Below, piece by piece: positions 53,916 through 63,343 of a stretch of DNA of 64,000 nt (position 1 is the first letter of the stretch; each line of letters begins with the position of its first letter). Source of the DNA: Podospora pseudocomata (lineage: Eukaryota; Ascomycota; Sordariomycetes; Sordariales; Podosporaceae). Made by a program: the position numbers and the translations under genes. Below the pieces are notes generated by a model. The model was not told the origin of the DNA and made no database searches. It saw only the letters and a program-made list of their open reading frames with translations. Location of the stretch: positions 2,914,001 to 2,978,000 of the forward strand of contig NW_026946363.1 in NCBI RefSeq assembly GCF_035222375.1. The letters run 5' to 3'.

Positions 53916-55463
53916 CTACTCATGAGCAGCAACCCTCTCCCCCACCCAAGCCCTCAGCTCCTCGGGTCCCATCATCACCCTCTTCCTCGACCCAGTAACA
54001 GCAGACATGTCAACACTGAGAGATTTACCCTCCACCTCTGAAGCCCCAATAGTAACCACCACACTCACTCCCGCACCAACAGCCTCTGCCTTCTTGACAG
54101 CAATCGGTCTCGCGCTGGTATCAAGATCAACCGCAAAATGCGTCGGAGTAACATCCCCATCCGCGATCCCCAACAACCTCTCCCTCACCCGAGTAGCCCA
54201 CTCCACCACCGGCTCGGTATCATTCAAAGTAATAATCTTGATCTGATTTGGGTTCAACCACAACGGGTACTTCCCATCATAGTGCTCAATCAACAACGCC
54301 ATCAACCTCTCCACAGACCCCAGCACCGCCCGGTGTATCATCACCGGTCTCACCGGCCCAAAGCTCGCCAGCAACTCCGGGTCAGTAGTCGTCTCCCCCT
54401 TTTGTTCCAGCTCCGGCGCGGGAGCGATATACTCCAACTCAAACCTCTTAGGCAGCTGAAAATCAAGTTGTATCGTCGCAGTCTGGTGCTCCTTCCCATG
54501 ACTATCCCTCAAGACAATATCAATCTTTGGTCCATAAAACGCCCCATCTCCCTCATTAACCGTCCAGTCCGCCCCGCTCTTGTCCAACGCCCTTTTCAAG
54601 GCATTCTCTGCATTGTCCCAATCTTCCAGTGAACCAATGTATTGTTCTGGTCGGGTAGACAACGCCAACCGATACGGCCCCAATCCAAGGGTGGCATAAG
54701 TATGCTTGACAAACTCCAGCGACTTTTTAATCTCCTCCTCTATTTGAACGGGACGACAGAAAATATGCCCATCATCCTGGTGGAACCTCCTCACACGAGT
54801 GAGGCCGGTGAGGGAGCCTGTGTTTTCGTTTCGGTGGAGAGGGGAGAAGTCGGCGTAGCGGATGGGGAGGTCGCGAAAGGAGCGTTTCTGACTGGAAAAG
54901 ATGAGGCAATGGCCGGGGCAGTTCATGGGTTTGAGGCCGTATTCGCGGTCGGTTTCTTCGGTTTCTTCCGGGGATGCGTGGCGGGCGCCGGTGACGGTGT
55001 ACATGTCCTGGGCATAGTTTTCGAGGTGGCCCGACTTGGCCCAGAGGTCTTTTTTGTAGATGAGGGGGGTGATTACTTCTTCGAAGCCGTAGCGGACGTA
55101 TTGGTTGCGGAGGAAGGTGACGAGGCGGTTGAAGATGCGGGTGCCCGAGGGGAGGAAGAAGGCGGAGCCGGGGGAGTAGATGGAGGTGGTGAAGAGTTTT
55201 TGGTGGAGGCCGAGGGTTCGGTGGTCTGGGGGTGGTTTTTCTGGTGCTGGTGGTGGTGGTGGTGGTGGTGTTTTCTTGGATGGTTTGTTGGATGGTGGGG
55301 TGGTGGTTTGGCTGGCAGCGGGGGTGGTAGCTTCACATGTCGAGCAGCTTCGGAGCTGGAGCTGGAGCTGGAGCTGTCGGGTGGGTAGTGGTGCTTTTTG
55401 TGATGGTCTGAGGTTCCTCGTTAGGGAATGGGTTGGCCATCTGGCTACCCTCTGTGGAAGCAT
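53916..55463 (-). CDS. MST1: Threonyl-tRNA synthetase, mitochondrial
   Basis: This is a single exon of 515 aa. The first ~80 residues are a mitochondrial presequence and linker (MLPQRVARWPTHSLTRNLR, then a QLQLQLQL run and a Pro tract). The protein enters directly into the class II catalytic core, without the TGS and editing domains of the cytosolic enzyme, as in yeast Mst1. Motifs are: FFLPSGTRIFNRLVTFLRNQ, zinc-site Cys in GLKPMNCPGHCLIF, motif 2 FSPLHRNENTGSLTGLTRVR and RRFHQDDGHIFC, motif 3 HRAVLGSVERLMALLIEHY. The anticodon-binding domain follows (IKIITLNDTEPVVEWATRVR). It charges mitochondrial tRNA-Thr. The coding strand is C-rich at the 5' end and G/T-rich after about 54790. Confidence 0.94.
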   Translation of the reverse strand: MLPQRVARWPTHSLTRNLRPSQKAPLPTRQLQLQLQLRSCSTCEATTPAASQTTTPPSNKPSKKTPPPPPPPAPEKPPPDHRTLGLHQKLFTTSIYSPGSAFFLPSGTRIFNRLVTFLRNQYVRYGFEEVITPLIYKKDLWAKSGHLENYAQDMYTVTGARHASPEETEETDREYGLKPMNCPGHCLIFSSQKRSFRDLPIRYADFSPLHRNENTGSLTGLTRVRRFHQDDGHIFCRPVQIEEEIKKSLEFVKHTYATLGLGPYRLALSTRPEQYIGSLEDWDNAENALKRALDKSGADWTVNEGDGAFYGPKIDIVLRDSHGKEHQTATIQLDFQLPKRFELEYIAPAPELEQKGETTTDPELLASFGPVRPVMIHRAVLGSVERLMALLIEHYDGKYPLWLNPNQIKIITLNDTEPVVEWATRVRERLLGIADGDVTPTHFAVDLDTSARPIAVKKAEAVGAGVSVVVTIGASEVEGKSLSVDMSAVTGSRKRVMMGPEELRAWVGERVAAHE

Positions 55464-56116
55464 CTTGCCGGCCGGGCGACCGTTTTACTCCAACAAGGCT
55501 TTGACGTCGTCTCGACTTCTGCTCACTCGACGGCGGAACAATTCAAAATGCCCAGATTGGCGCTTGGGTTTTCGAGATGCACAGGCCACCTCGTCGATCA
55601 CGGTGGACAACTGGCGGCGGGCCATTCCTCTATTGGCTAGCCCACCCCCCGGAAGCTAGGGATTTATGGGGATGCTGCAGGGTGGACCTGGCGTGGCAGT
55701 GGAGAAGCGAGACAGCGCATCCATCCAAATGATGCTCCCCCACATCCGAGCAACAACATCCTCTTGCTTCAACACTACCTATTGCATTGGGCACCTAACT
55801 GCATTTTTTGCCCCGATTGCAGTACCACCATGTTCGTTCTAGTTTTTCAGTTTCTTGAAACCTGCATATAACAATCATTATTTACTGGCATCAAGCGCCC
55901 ATCGTTATCCTCTTGGTTCTGCTGTTGCCTTGTCGTGACTCACTTATTAACCACGCTATCGTTCCCCTTCTGATTTGAAACAATATTGGGTAGCGACAGA
56001 CTACCGAATCATCCCTGCTCCCGAGTGACGTACATATAGGCCTACCACGTCGCGTCTGCCTTTCAATTATTTTTCTTCCCCTCCAGGCGACACCTCGCCC
56101 AACGCGACAAACAATC
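55464..56116. other. Divergent promoter region
   Basis: This gap is between ThrRS and the unnamed membrane protein gene. No repeat, RNA gene or supported ORF was seen. Confidence 0.55.
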
Positions 56117-57853
56117 ATGGCCATCACTCGAAAGCAGGAGCGCGAGGGTTCGTACCGACCTGAAAGTTCATGGCGTATGGTGGAGGGCAGCGACACGGGC
56201 AGCTTTGCCTACGACGAAGAGATTGTTCCCTCCAACAGCGACCCGTCCAACTCGTTTGATTCGCAGCCTGTCAGCATTGGAGCCTCACAGCCATGGAGCA
56301 TTGGTGGCTCGCAGGACGAGAGCATCGAGACATATCTCAGCAAAGCCGAGAACGATGAGCAATTTATCCTCAAGTCGCCCTTCCGCCCGTCGGTGCCACA
56401 ATCTGTGAGGCATTCCTCGAAGGAACAACACCGTGAACCAGGGCCCGAGTTTGTCATGCCCAAGGTTGAGGTCGAGAGTCCAACTGAAGAGGGGGGCAGC
56501 GCCTGGTCCTCGACAACTATTAAATCTCCAAAGAGACCAACACCACCACCCGGGCTACGGAAGCGTCTTGGCATGGTCAAGGAAAGTCCTAGAGTTCGAG
56601 GCCGACGACAAAGTATGAGACAGTCAGGGGAACTGGAGCGCCCCGTCCCGAATGATGGCATTCTCGGTTCAGTATTCTCCTGGATGCTCGACGTGATTGG
56701 GCTTGCGTTTTGGGCCATCAAGTATCCAATCGGTTTTCTGCTGGCCGTCTATGTTTTATCTGGCACCACAATCATCGCCAAGAACATGGTCACCAAGTCG
56801 CTCGCAGCGTCTCTTTCACCGCTGTGCCGACTCCCTGGTGTCTCTTACCTGAACGTACCTTTTTGCGGACCCAACAAGTCTGTAGACGACAAGCCCGCAA
56901 ACGTTGACTTTGACAGCTTGGTCGACGCCCAAAGCCTTCTGGAGCAGGTACTGGAAAGGACCGTGGAAGGCGTCACGCTCCCACTCGACATCAAGCGTTC
57001 CGAAGCCTCCATTCGCGATTTGCGCACCATCGTCCGGCACAGCAACCTCAAGGGGAAGCAAGAGCTCGTTCTTGAATTTGACGGCTACATTGACACTGTT
57101 CGTTCAGTTGTCCACGAGCTCAGCAGCTTCAACGTCCACGTTGGGTCTACCGTTGACTCGGTCATCAGCATGAACCGCTGGACAGCCCGCCAGCTCGACA
57201 CCTTGGAGGGAGACAATGTCCTCAAACCTAGGATTGAGAACAATGACCCCTGGCTCAGCCAAATGGTTGAGTGGGTTTTGTCTCCTTTCCAACCTGTGGT
57301 CTTTACGGAAGACCACCTGAAGGATACCTACCTCCGCCACGCCTCCCACGTCCAAGACAGAATCGCCAGCCTCATTCTCGAAGCTCAGACCGTCTTGTCG
57401 TCTCTTACCAAGGCGGAGGACCACCTTGAAATCATCCATGAGGTCGCCCACCGCAGCACAGAGGAGGTCAAGACCTCGCGTCAGGATATCTTGTACACGC
57501 TCTGGACTCTGGTCGGGGTGAATAATCAGAAACTAAAGGACTTCAAGTCGCAGTTGAGTGTTCTTAGTCAAATTGAGACGCAGAGGTTAAAGGCGGTGAA
57601 GCAGGTTACGGGGCTGGTGTCGGATCTGATCAAGATTCAGGCTGAGATTCAGGGGTTGAGGGATGATGTTTCGGCGGCGGAGCTGGTGCCGAGCGTGCCG
57701 TTGAGTGTGCACATTGCGACGATTAACAGTGGGGTTGAGAGGTTGGATAGTGCGCGGGCGAGGTTGAAGGCTATTGAGGCGGAGAGGGTTAGGGAGGTGG
57801 TGGGGCGGGGGAGGGAGGGGGGGGAGAAGTTGATTGATAGTAAGAGGTGGTGA
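56117..57853 (+). CDS. Unnamed fungal membrane protein with coiled coil
   Basis: This is a single exon of 578 aa starting MAITRKQEREGSYRPESSWR. Residues 1-180 are disordered and acidic/Ser-rich with basic Pro-rich patches (IKSPKRPTPPPGLRKR and RVRGRRQSMRQ), which could be phosphorylation or nuclear-import sites. One long or two short hydrophobic segments lie at 182-222 (FSWMLDVIGLAFWAIKYPIG, then FLLAVYVLSGTTIIA). The remaining ~350 residues are soluble and largely helical, with repeated Leu/Glu/Ser spacing (RHASHVQDRIASLILEAQTV, LKDFKSQLSVLSQIETQRLK). The layout, a disordered N-terminus, a membrane hairpin and a long coiled coil, is like proteins of the nuclear envelope or ER. I know of no named family. 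Function unknown. Confidence 0.82.
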   Translation: MAITRKQEREGSYRPESSWRMVEGSDTGSFAYDEEIVPSNSDPSNSFDSQPVSIGASQPWSIGGSQDESIETYLSKAENDEQFILKSPFRPSVPQSVRHSSKEQHREPGPEFVMPKVEVESPTEEGGSAWSSTTIKSPKRPTPPPGLRKRLGMVKESPRVRGRRQSMRQSGELERPVPNDGILGSVFSWMLDVIGLAFWAIKYPIGFLLAVYVLSGTTIIAKNMVTKSLAASLSPLCRLPGVSYLNVPFCGPNKSVDDKPANVDFDSLVDAQSLLEQVLERTVEGVTLPLDIKRSEASIRDLRTIVRHSNLKGKQELVLEFDGYIDTVRSVVHELSSFNVHVGSTVDSVISMNRWTARQLDTLEGDNVLKPRIENNDPWLSQMVEWVLSPFQPVVFTEDHLKDTYLRHASHVQDRIASLILEAQTVLSSLTKAEDHLEIIHEVAHRSTEEVKTSRQDILYTLWTLVGVNNQKLKDFKSQLSVLSQIETQRLKAVKQVTGLVSDLIKIQAEIQGLRDDVSAAELVPSVPLSVHIATINSGVERLDSARARLKAIEAERVREVVGRGREGGEKLIDSKRW

Positions 57854-60800
57854 GGGGGGAGTGGGTGAGAGGGATGGGTTTTTGGATTTGGTCGGTTTGG
57901 GAGGGGGCGGCGTCGGTTGGGTTATTATGGGTAAAGGGATATGGGGGGATACGGGATGGGATTTTTGGAATTGAAGACCTCCCAGAGGATCGGGATAGGG
58001 GGATTCAGAACGGAAACATATGGGATGGAATTTTGGATGGTATGATAGGAGAGGGAGGGGATATAACAGATACCCGAAATTTATTGTGGCTTGTTTGTAA
58101 CTTTTTGGGTAGCATGTTTTCTAGTTTTGCTTGTGGTTAGTTTAAGGGAACATGGCGAATGTTTATGAATATCTACTCGAAAACTGCAAAGTTATACCTT
58201 GAAATGGGTTTCGACTCTGTTAGGTGCGTGTTTGTATATTTAGAAGTATACCTGATGTGACTGATCTAGGTATAGAAGGAGAATGGTCTTTGGGTTCTTC
58301 TCTTGAAACTGGTTATAGACGGCCTTCGCCTGACAAGAGGCATTCACGGTGCTGAGAGGCAACGGCGATCGAATGGTGTTGTTCGCGCCGGTAGCTCATC
58401 CTGTTTGTGTTAGGTTGCTTACTGTATCTCGCTATGGAACTTCGTTTGAGGTGTTGTTGACTGATGGTAATGGTGGTGTGGTCGCTGACTGGGCATTCAT
58501 GGGCGTCATAGGTGGGTACCAGGCGATGGTTTTAACCAATCTTGTAGGTGTGCTTTTGGCTAATAATATCTAATGAACGGGAGAGAGGGAGGTGGAAGGC
58601 TGCTTATGGGAAGGCGGGTCGGCGTCGGGATGGTCGGCTTGAGGGACTGTTTTCTCTCGCGATGGTGACGAGAAGGGTTATCAAGCCGGAGATGTGATTG
58701 CCTTCGGGGAGCCACCTAGGCGAAGATGGGAGGTTGAACAGAAAATAGAACACCCGCGATCCGGGGACATGGTTCTCGAACGATGGGGCACTAGCCGCAG
58801 CCACGGGGGTTGGGCCATGAGATATTTTTGGATAGGCCTAGCTAGGTAGTAGGTAGTTGGCGTTTGAACCAGTGTGAACTAACGGGCCTTTTTTTCAGAT
58901 GGCATGATCAGTGATGTTTTAGGACGTGGGTTCCATTGGAAGGAGGGCAGCAAACGAGCTTCATCGACAACCGTCTATGGCAGGACATCAAGGTAGCCCT
59001 GGTCCATAAATGATGCCATTCATAGATGAGATTTCCATCTCGAGCCACCCAGTTGAGGTCCGGGTCCATGTTTAGATCATAGCCGGCCTGTGAAGGCTCA
59101 TTCTGTTTTCATGCCGTCTCTCACAGACATTTAAGGCTGTCTCTTATCGATGTTTAGGTACCCAGGATTAGATCAAGCCTGGCTTAGGAAATCCATCCCG
59201 TCCCTACCGTTTCTCACAGACATTTCAAGGCTGACCGGTTAACGTTACCAGACCGGGAGAATTGCAAAGCTTACCTAGCACCAGGTTTACCATCTCGAGC
59301 CGCGCTGTCGATGGTAGTGGCTCCAGGTTTAGATCAATATTGGCTTGGGAAGAACCATCCCGCCTCTGCCGTCCCTCACAGACATTTCAAGGCTGACTGA
59401 CGGCAACACGGTTCGAGATGCAAGTTTGACATCTGTACCCATCCACGGCATGAAGCATGAAAGCACAAAGTATGACTAGACCACGATATTCCCCCCCCCG
59501 TCTTATAGGCCACGGTAGGTAGTATAACGTGGCATGCATATGCACTCCAGATTTCTAGAGCGGGAGCTATTCTAAACAGATTATATCATAGGGTCAGAGA
59601 GAAGTGTTATATGTGAACAGCAACAGCCGAACGGGTGGCCTGGCTTCCGATGCAGGATAGAGGCATGTTTTGCTCGCTTGAGGGGGGAGGGTAATATCAA
59701 CAGTGTTGATGAGAGGCGTGGATGGGGACGGCCCGGAGGGTGGTGTAACTCTTGCCATGCGTTTTGGACATTGAACGCGAGAGAGACATCACCACAACGG
59801 ATTCTTGGATTGGATATTGAGATGGACATGGACACAGCAAGAGACTGGACAAGGCAGACTTCTGAAACGCAGCCATCATCCCGTCTTATCACTGACGAGG
59901 GCATCAACGGTCCGTAGGCGCCTCTTTTACCGCCATGCTGGGCTCAATGACTAAGATATCAGCAAGCGGGAGGAACCGCGGTGCTGGGCGTGATGGCGGC
60001 AAAGCTGCGAGTTGGTCACTCTTGAAGAAGGAAGCTAAAGAATTCTCTGGGACGGAATGTGGTATCTCCAGTGGACCATCTGGTGAAGATTTCTGGTACG
60101 GAAGCCGCTCAAGACAAGGCGGGCAGTAAGCAGTGACTGATCGTCTCACTCCCGTTGGTTGAGATCTGATGCCGCACTCGCACTCAGAAAAGAGGTTAGC
60201 GGCGTGGGTAGAGAAAATGATCTGATCTCATCACCAATTAGACAAAGTGCCGCCCTCCTCCAGCCTTGTGCCCCTCCTTCCAGAGAGAAGGGCGGTCTGG
60301 GCGAAAGCCCACGTTGGGTTGCTTCCCACTCGGAGTTTGGAAAGATGAGAGAAGCCCACCAGCGAATAACACGCACTTCCGCACCCTCTTCCCAAAAGTC
60401 ACGGAAAAGAAAGTCGAGCGCGCGGTGTGAGCAGAGGCAAGTGAAGGGCGTCTAACTGCAGAGTGATTTGGTCGCTGATTGGCTGGGGGTTTCCAGGGTG
60501 TCACCAAAGGAATCTATTTCGAGCGGCTATTTCCCCTCTTTTGACCACCGTCCACTCACAAGGCACCACCAACACGTCGCTCTCGGCCCCCAGCGCTTAA
60601 AAATACAGCATCCCACTGCAGACGGAAACAAGAGCTTCCATAGCGCACTGCATGAGACTGTGTAGAAGCAACGCGCTTGTACCGGGGTATTCTAGCTATC
60701 ACAGCATGTACTGTGGTACGACCTCCTGAATAAAACGATTTTGGTCCCTCTCTCTCTTGTTCCATTTTGTGCACTGGTTGCTCTTGCTTCCTGGTCCAAT

Positions 60801-61029
60801 ATCGCCAATTGTTGTTGTTGTTGCCGTCGACAGTGTTGATCCATCGCTCCATAATGTCTCGATAGCAGGTCTACAGGTACTTCCGGAATTGCTGTGCGAC
60901 TTGTGTTCTGCCGGTTCGCGACACGGAAACGTGGAAAGTGTAGGATACTGAGAAAGGAAGGGAAAAAGAAGCATAAGAGAAGGCTAGGAAACACAGCATA
61001 GCCACGACACCGCATATCGCCCACACACC
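57854..61029. other. Long intergenic region with degenerate repeats
   Basis: The first ~300 nt are G-rich 3' flank of the membrane protein gene. From 59034 to 59400 there is a diverged direct repeat, listed separately. The last ~500 nt are the leader of the next gene. The ORFs at 58349-58573 and 59935-60129 show no motif. This is the largest gap in the window (3.2 kb). Confidence 0.55.
59034..59400. repeat. Three diverged direct repeats of about 75-110 nt
   Basis: The copies lie at about 59034-59136, 59164-59235 and 59290-59398. Shared blocks in order are CCATCTCGAGCC (copies 1 and 3), AGGTTTAGATCA or its variants, TGGCTTGGGAA (2 and 3), CCATCCCG (2 and 3), and CTCACAGACATTTCAAGGCTG (all three, with small changes). 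They share about three quarters of their bases. No ORF or terminal repeats accompany them. Confidence 0.75.
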
Positions 61030-63087
61030 ATGTCGGCACCACCACCTCAGGGGCCGGGAGGCTTCTCCCTCTTCCCAAATACTACTGCCAGACCACCGTC
61101 GAGGAGTCAGAACCAGCAGAGACCACCGACTAGGTCAGGGACACCTCAGGAGGGGCCGTCCAATTCGACAGAGGCATCGCCTCCTCGTGGTCCGAGGATA
61201 AGGAGGGACTCTTCAGTCAGGGAAGGAAAGCAGAGGGTTGCATCAACCAATCCATGGCAACATGCTCTTGACGCTCGAGAATCTCAACGACGGCAATATC
61301 CCCAGGAGAGCGAGACCAGGCCGTCCAATGCTGTACCTGTCCCGGACCCCGTGGTTGAGACGGCATGTGCTCAGCCGGTGAGCGATCCACCGCAGCGATG
61401 CGAGACAGCCTTCTCCGAAGCGCAGACACTTGTCAGGAGTAACAGCGCTCGATCTCGAAGCTCAATTGCCAAACCACCACTCACATACGCCCCGGCCGGT
61501 CAACCTTCTTCTTCAGGAGGACCATCTTCCTCGTCCCATCAAAACCCACCACAACTTCGCTCCATCTTTCCCACCTACAACCCCGAGCTTCCTCTGGACA
61601 GACAGGAGTACTACCCAAAAGAAGCCTCCCCAACCCGCATTCCCCAAGCAGCCATCTCCCGTCCTCTCTACTCCCCACGACGAGAGCGCGCCCCAACAGT
61701 CACCAGCAACCACAACCCTCAATCACCCCCCCAAGGACCAATCCAGTCCCCAGCGCCCACCACAACCTCTTCCCGCTGGCCCCGCCACCACGAACCGGCC
61801 GTAATCCCGCCCGTCTCCTCAACAGAAGAACTGCGCTCCCTCTGGAAAGTAACCAACGGCTGGAAAGCCTCCTCCCTCGAAGGCCGCCCCTTCTGCCTCA
61901 AACTCACCACAACCCCGGACGCCCCGGTCTACACCCTCTCCTCCTCCACCTCGCAACCCTTCTACTGCCTCCGAATCGACCCAACCTCCGCCTCCGCCCT
62001 CGTCTCCCTCTCCCGCTACGACCCAAACAAACCCTTCAAACAATCCCCCCCCTCCCCAAACAGCGGCTCCCCCTCCCAATCCCCAACCCCAGGTGGCGTC
62101 TCCCAATCGGCAAACATAATCAACTCCTCCCCCTCCACGCCCCCCTCCTCCACCTCCCTCCGCACAAGCATGTCCCTCCGCACAAGCAAATCCACCCGCT
62201 CCCTCCAACACAACGCCAAAAACTGGCTAGAAGTCCTGACAACCTCCCTCACTCCCCCCGGCCTGAGGAACGAAAACGACGGTTTGGTCGCCCAGTTATG
62301 GCCCTCAGCCGCAGCACGCCTGGTAGCCGACCGCTCCAACGACGCAACAACCGTGGCGCTCGCGCAGCAAGAATCCGCGCGGTTAGTCTTCGATCCCGAT
62401 TCGGGCAACCACTTCCTCGTCCACCCCGCCTTAGCCATGCCCTTTTGCGTGACGATAGAGAGAAACCCGGTTTATTCAAGAACAGAATACACCCTCGAGC
62501 ACCTCGAATCGCCCGTCCACCTCGCCAAACTCACCCGCGACGGGACAGGGCAGGGTTGGCTGGAAGTCGACACCTCCATCGCGGCCAAGATCGAGGCGGT
62601 GTACCTGGTTGATGTTGTTGTTGCTGCGTTGGTGCTGGTCGCGCACGGGGACGACCAATATACCGCCGGTGTCGAGGTCTTCGAGCCGCCTCCAGTTGTT
62701 TTTGGTGGGGGGAATGGTTCTGTCATCTCCGGCGACCGTCGCTCTTCACGGTCGTCCAGACGGGCAGGGGGCGATTCCCGTGCGAGCATGAGAAGAGAAG
62801 AGAAACAACGGAAGAAAGAGGCCAAGAAGGCGGAGAAGAGGTCTAAAAGCCGATCCAGCAAGAAGAGAATGGAGCAGTTCGAGATGGACCTCGAGAGCCA
62901 GGATAGTGAATACGGCAAACGATCGGTGAAAGAAAAGGAGGAGAAGTTACCTGCTGTGTTGAGGGCGTTGGTGTGGCTGATCAAGATTTTCTTCAAATGC
63001 TTGATTGGGAGTCTAGCGCTGGTGTTTAAATGTCTCGGGGGAATCATCAACGGGTTGGCGAGATGTTGTGGGTTAGGGAAGCTATAG
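61030..63087 (+). CDS. Unnamed Pezizomycotina protein with Pro-rich N-terminus
   Basis: This is a single exon of 685 aa starting MSAPPPQGPGGFSLFPN. The first ~270 residues are disordered, rich in Pro, Ser and Arg. Residues ~275-560 form a folded domain (STEELRSLWKVTNGWKASSL, FCLKLTTTPDAPVYTLSSS, LARLTRDG-like IHLAKLTRDG) broken by a Ser/Pro insertion (~340-385). A highly basic stretch follows (EEKQRKKEAKKAEKRSKSRS), and the protein ends in a hydrophobic, Cys-containing segment (LVWLIKIFFKCLIGSLALVF) suggesting tail anchoring. Some databases label such proteins acetylserotonin methyltransferase-like, but I see no SAM-binding motif. Function unknown. The coding strand turns G-rich near 62590. 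Confidence 0.8.
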   Translation: MSAPPPQGPGGFSLFPNTTARPPSRSQNQQRPPTRSGTPQEGPSNSTEASPPRGPRIRRDSSVREGKQRVASTNPWQHALDARESQRRQYPQESETRPSNAVPVPDPVVETACAQPVSDPPQRCETAFSEAQTLVRSNSARSRSSIAKPPLTYAPAGQPSSSGGPSSSSHQNPPQLRSIFPTYNPELPLDRQEYYPKEASPTRIPQAAISRPLYSPRRERAPTVTSNHNPQSPPQGPIQSPAPTTTSSRWPRHHEPAVIPPVSSTEELRSLWKVTNGWKASSLEGRPFCLKLTTTPDAPVYTLSSSTSQPFYCLRIDPTSASALVSLSRYDPNKPFKQSPPSPNSGSPSQSPTPGGVSQSANIINSSPSTPPSSTSLRTSMSLRTSKSTRSLQHNAKNWLEVLTTSLTPPGLRNENDGLVAQLWPSAAARLVADRSNDATTVALAQQESARLVFDPDSGNHFLVHPALAMPFCVTIERNPVYSRTEYTLEHLESPVHLAKLTRDGTGQGWLEVDTSIAAKIEAVYLVDVVVAALVLVAHGDDQYTAGVEVFEPPPVVFGGGNGSVISGDRRSSRSSRRAGGDSRASMRREEKQRKKEAKKAEKRSKSRSSKKRMEQFEMDLESQDSEYGKRSVKEKEEKLPAVLRALVWLIKIFFKCLIGSLALVFKCLGGIINGLARCCGLGKL

Positions 63088-63343
63088 GTGTTTCTTTCAT
63101 GTCGATATTTGATTCCACCGGTTGGGTTTTTTTTTGGGTCAGGCAGGACAGGATATGAACTCATGAATTCTGGCGTCGGGTATATATCTCAGGTTCTAAT
63201 ATCAATATCTCCCTCCCCCTTTTCCCCTCAGAGTGAAGCCAGACTCTCGCTCTGTTTGGAGAGGGAAAAACAAACGATGGGTACTAGTGGCAGAAACGTA
63301 CATTACAAAAACAAATCAAAGAAAACCATCTCCAGCCCAGAGA
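63088..63343. other. Gap between convergent genes
   Basis: These 256 nt separate the ends of two facing genes. No feature was seen. Confidence 0.6.

Noticed and set aside
58349-58573. 74-codon hydrophobic frame
   Set aside because: It is short, without start context or homology-like motif, in G/T-rich 3' flank.
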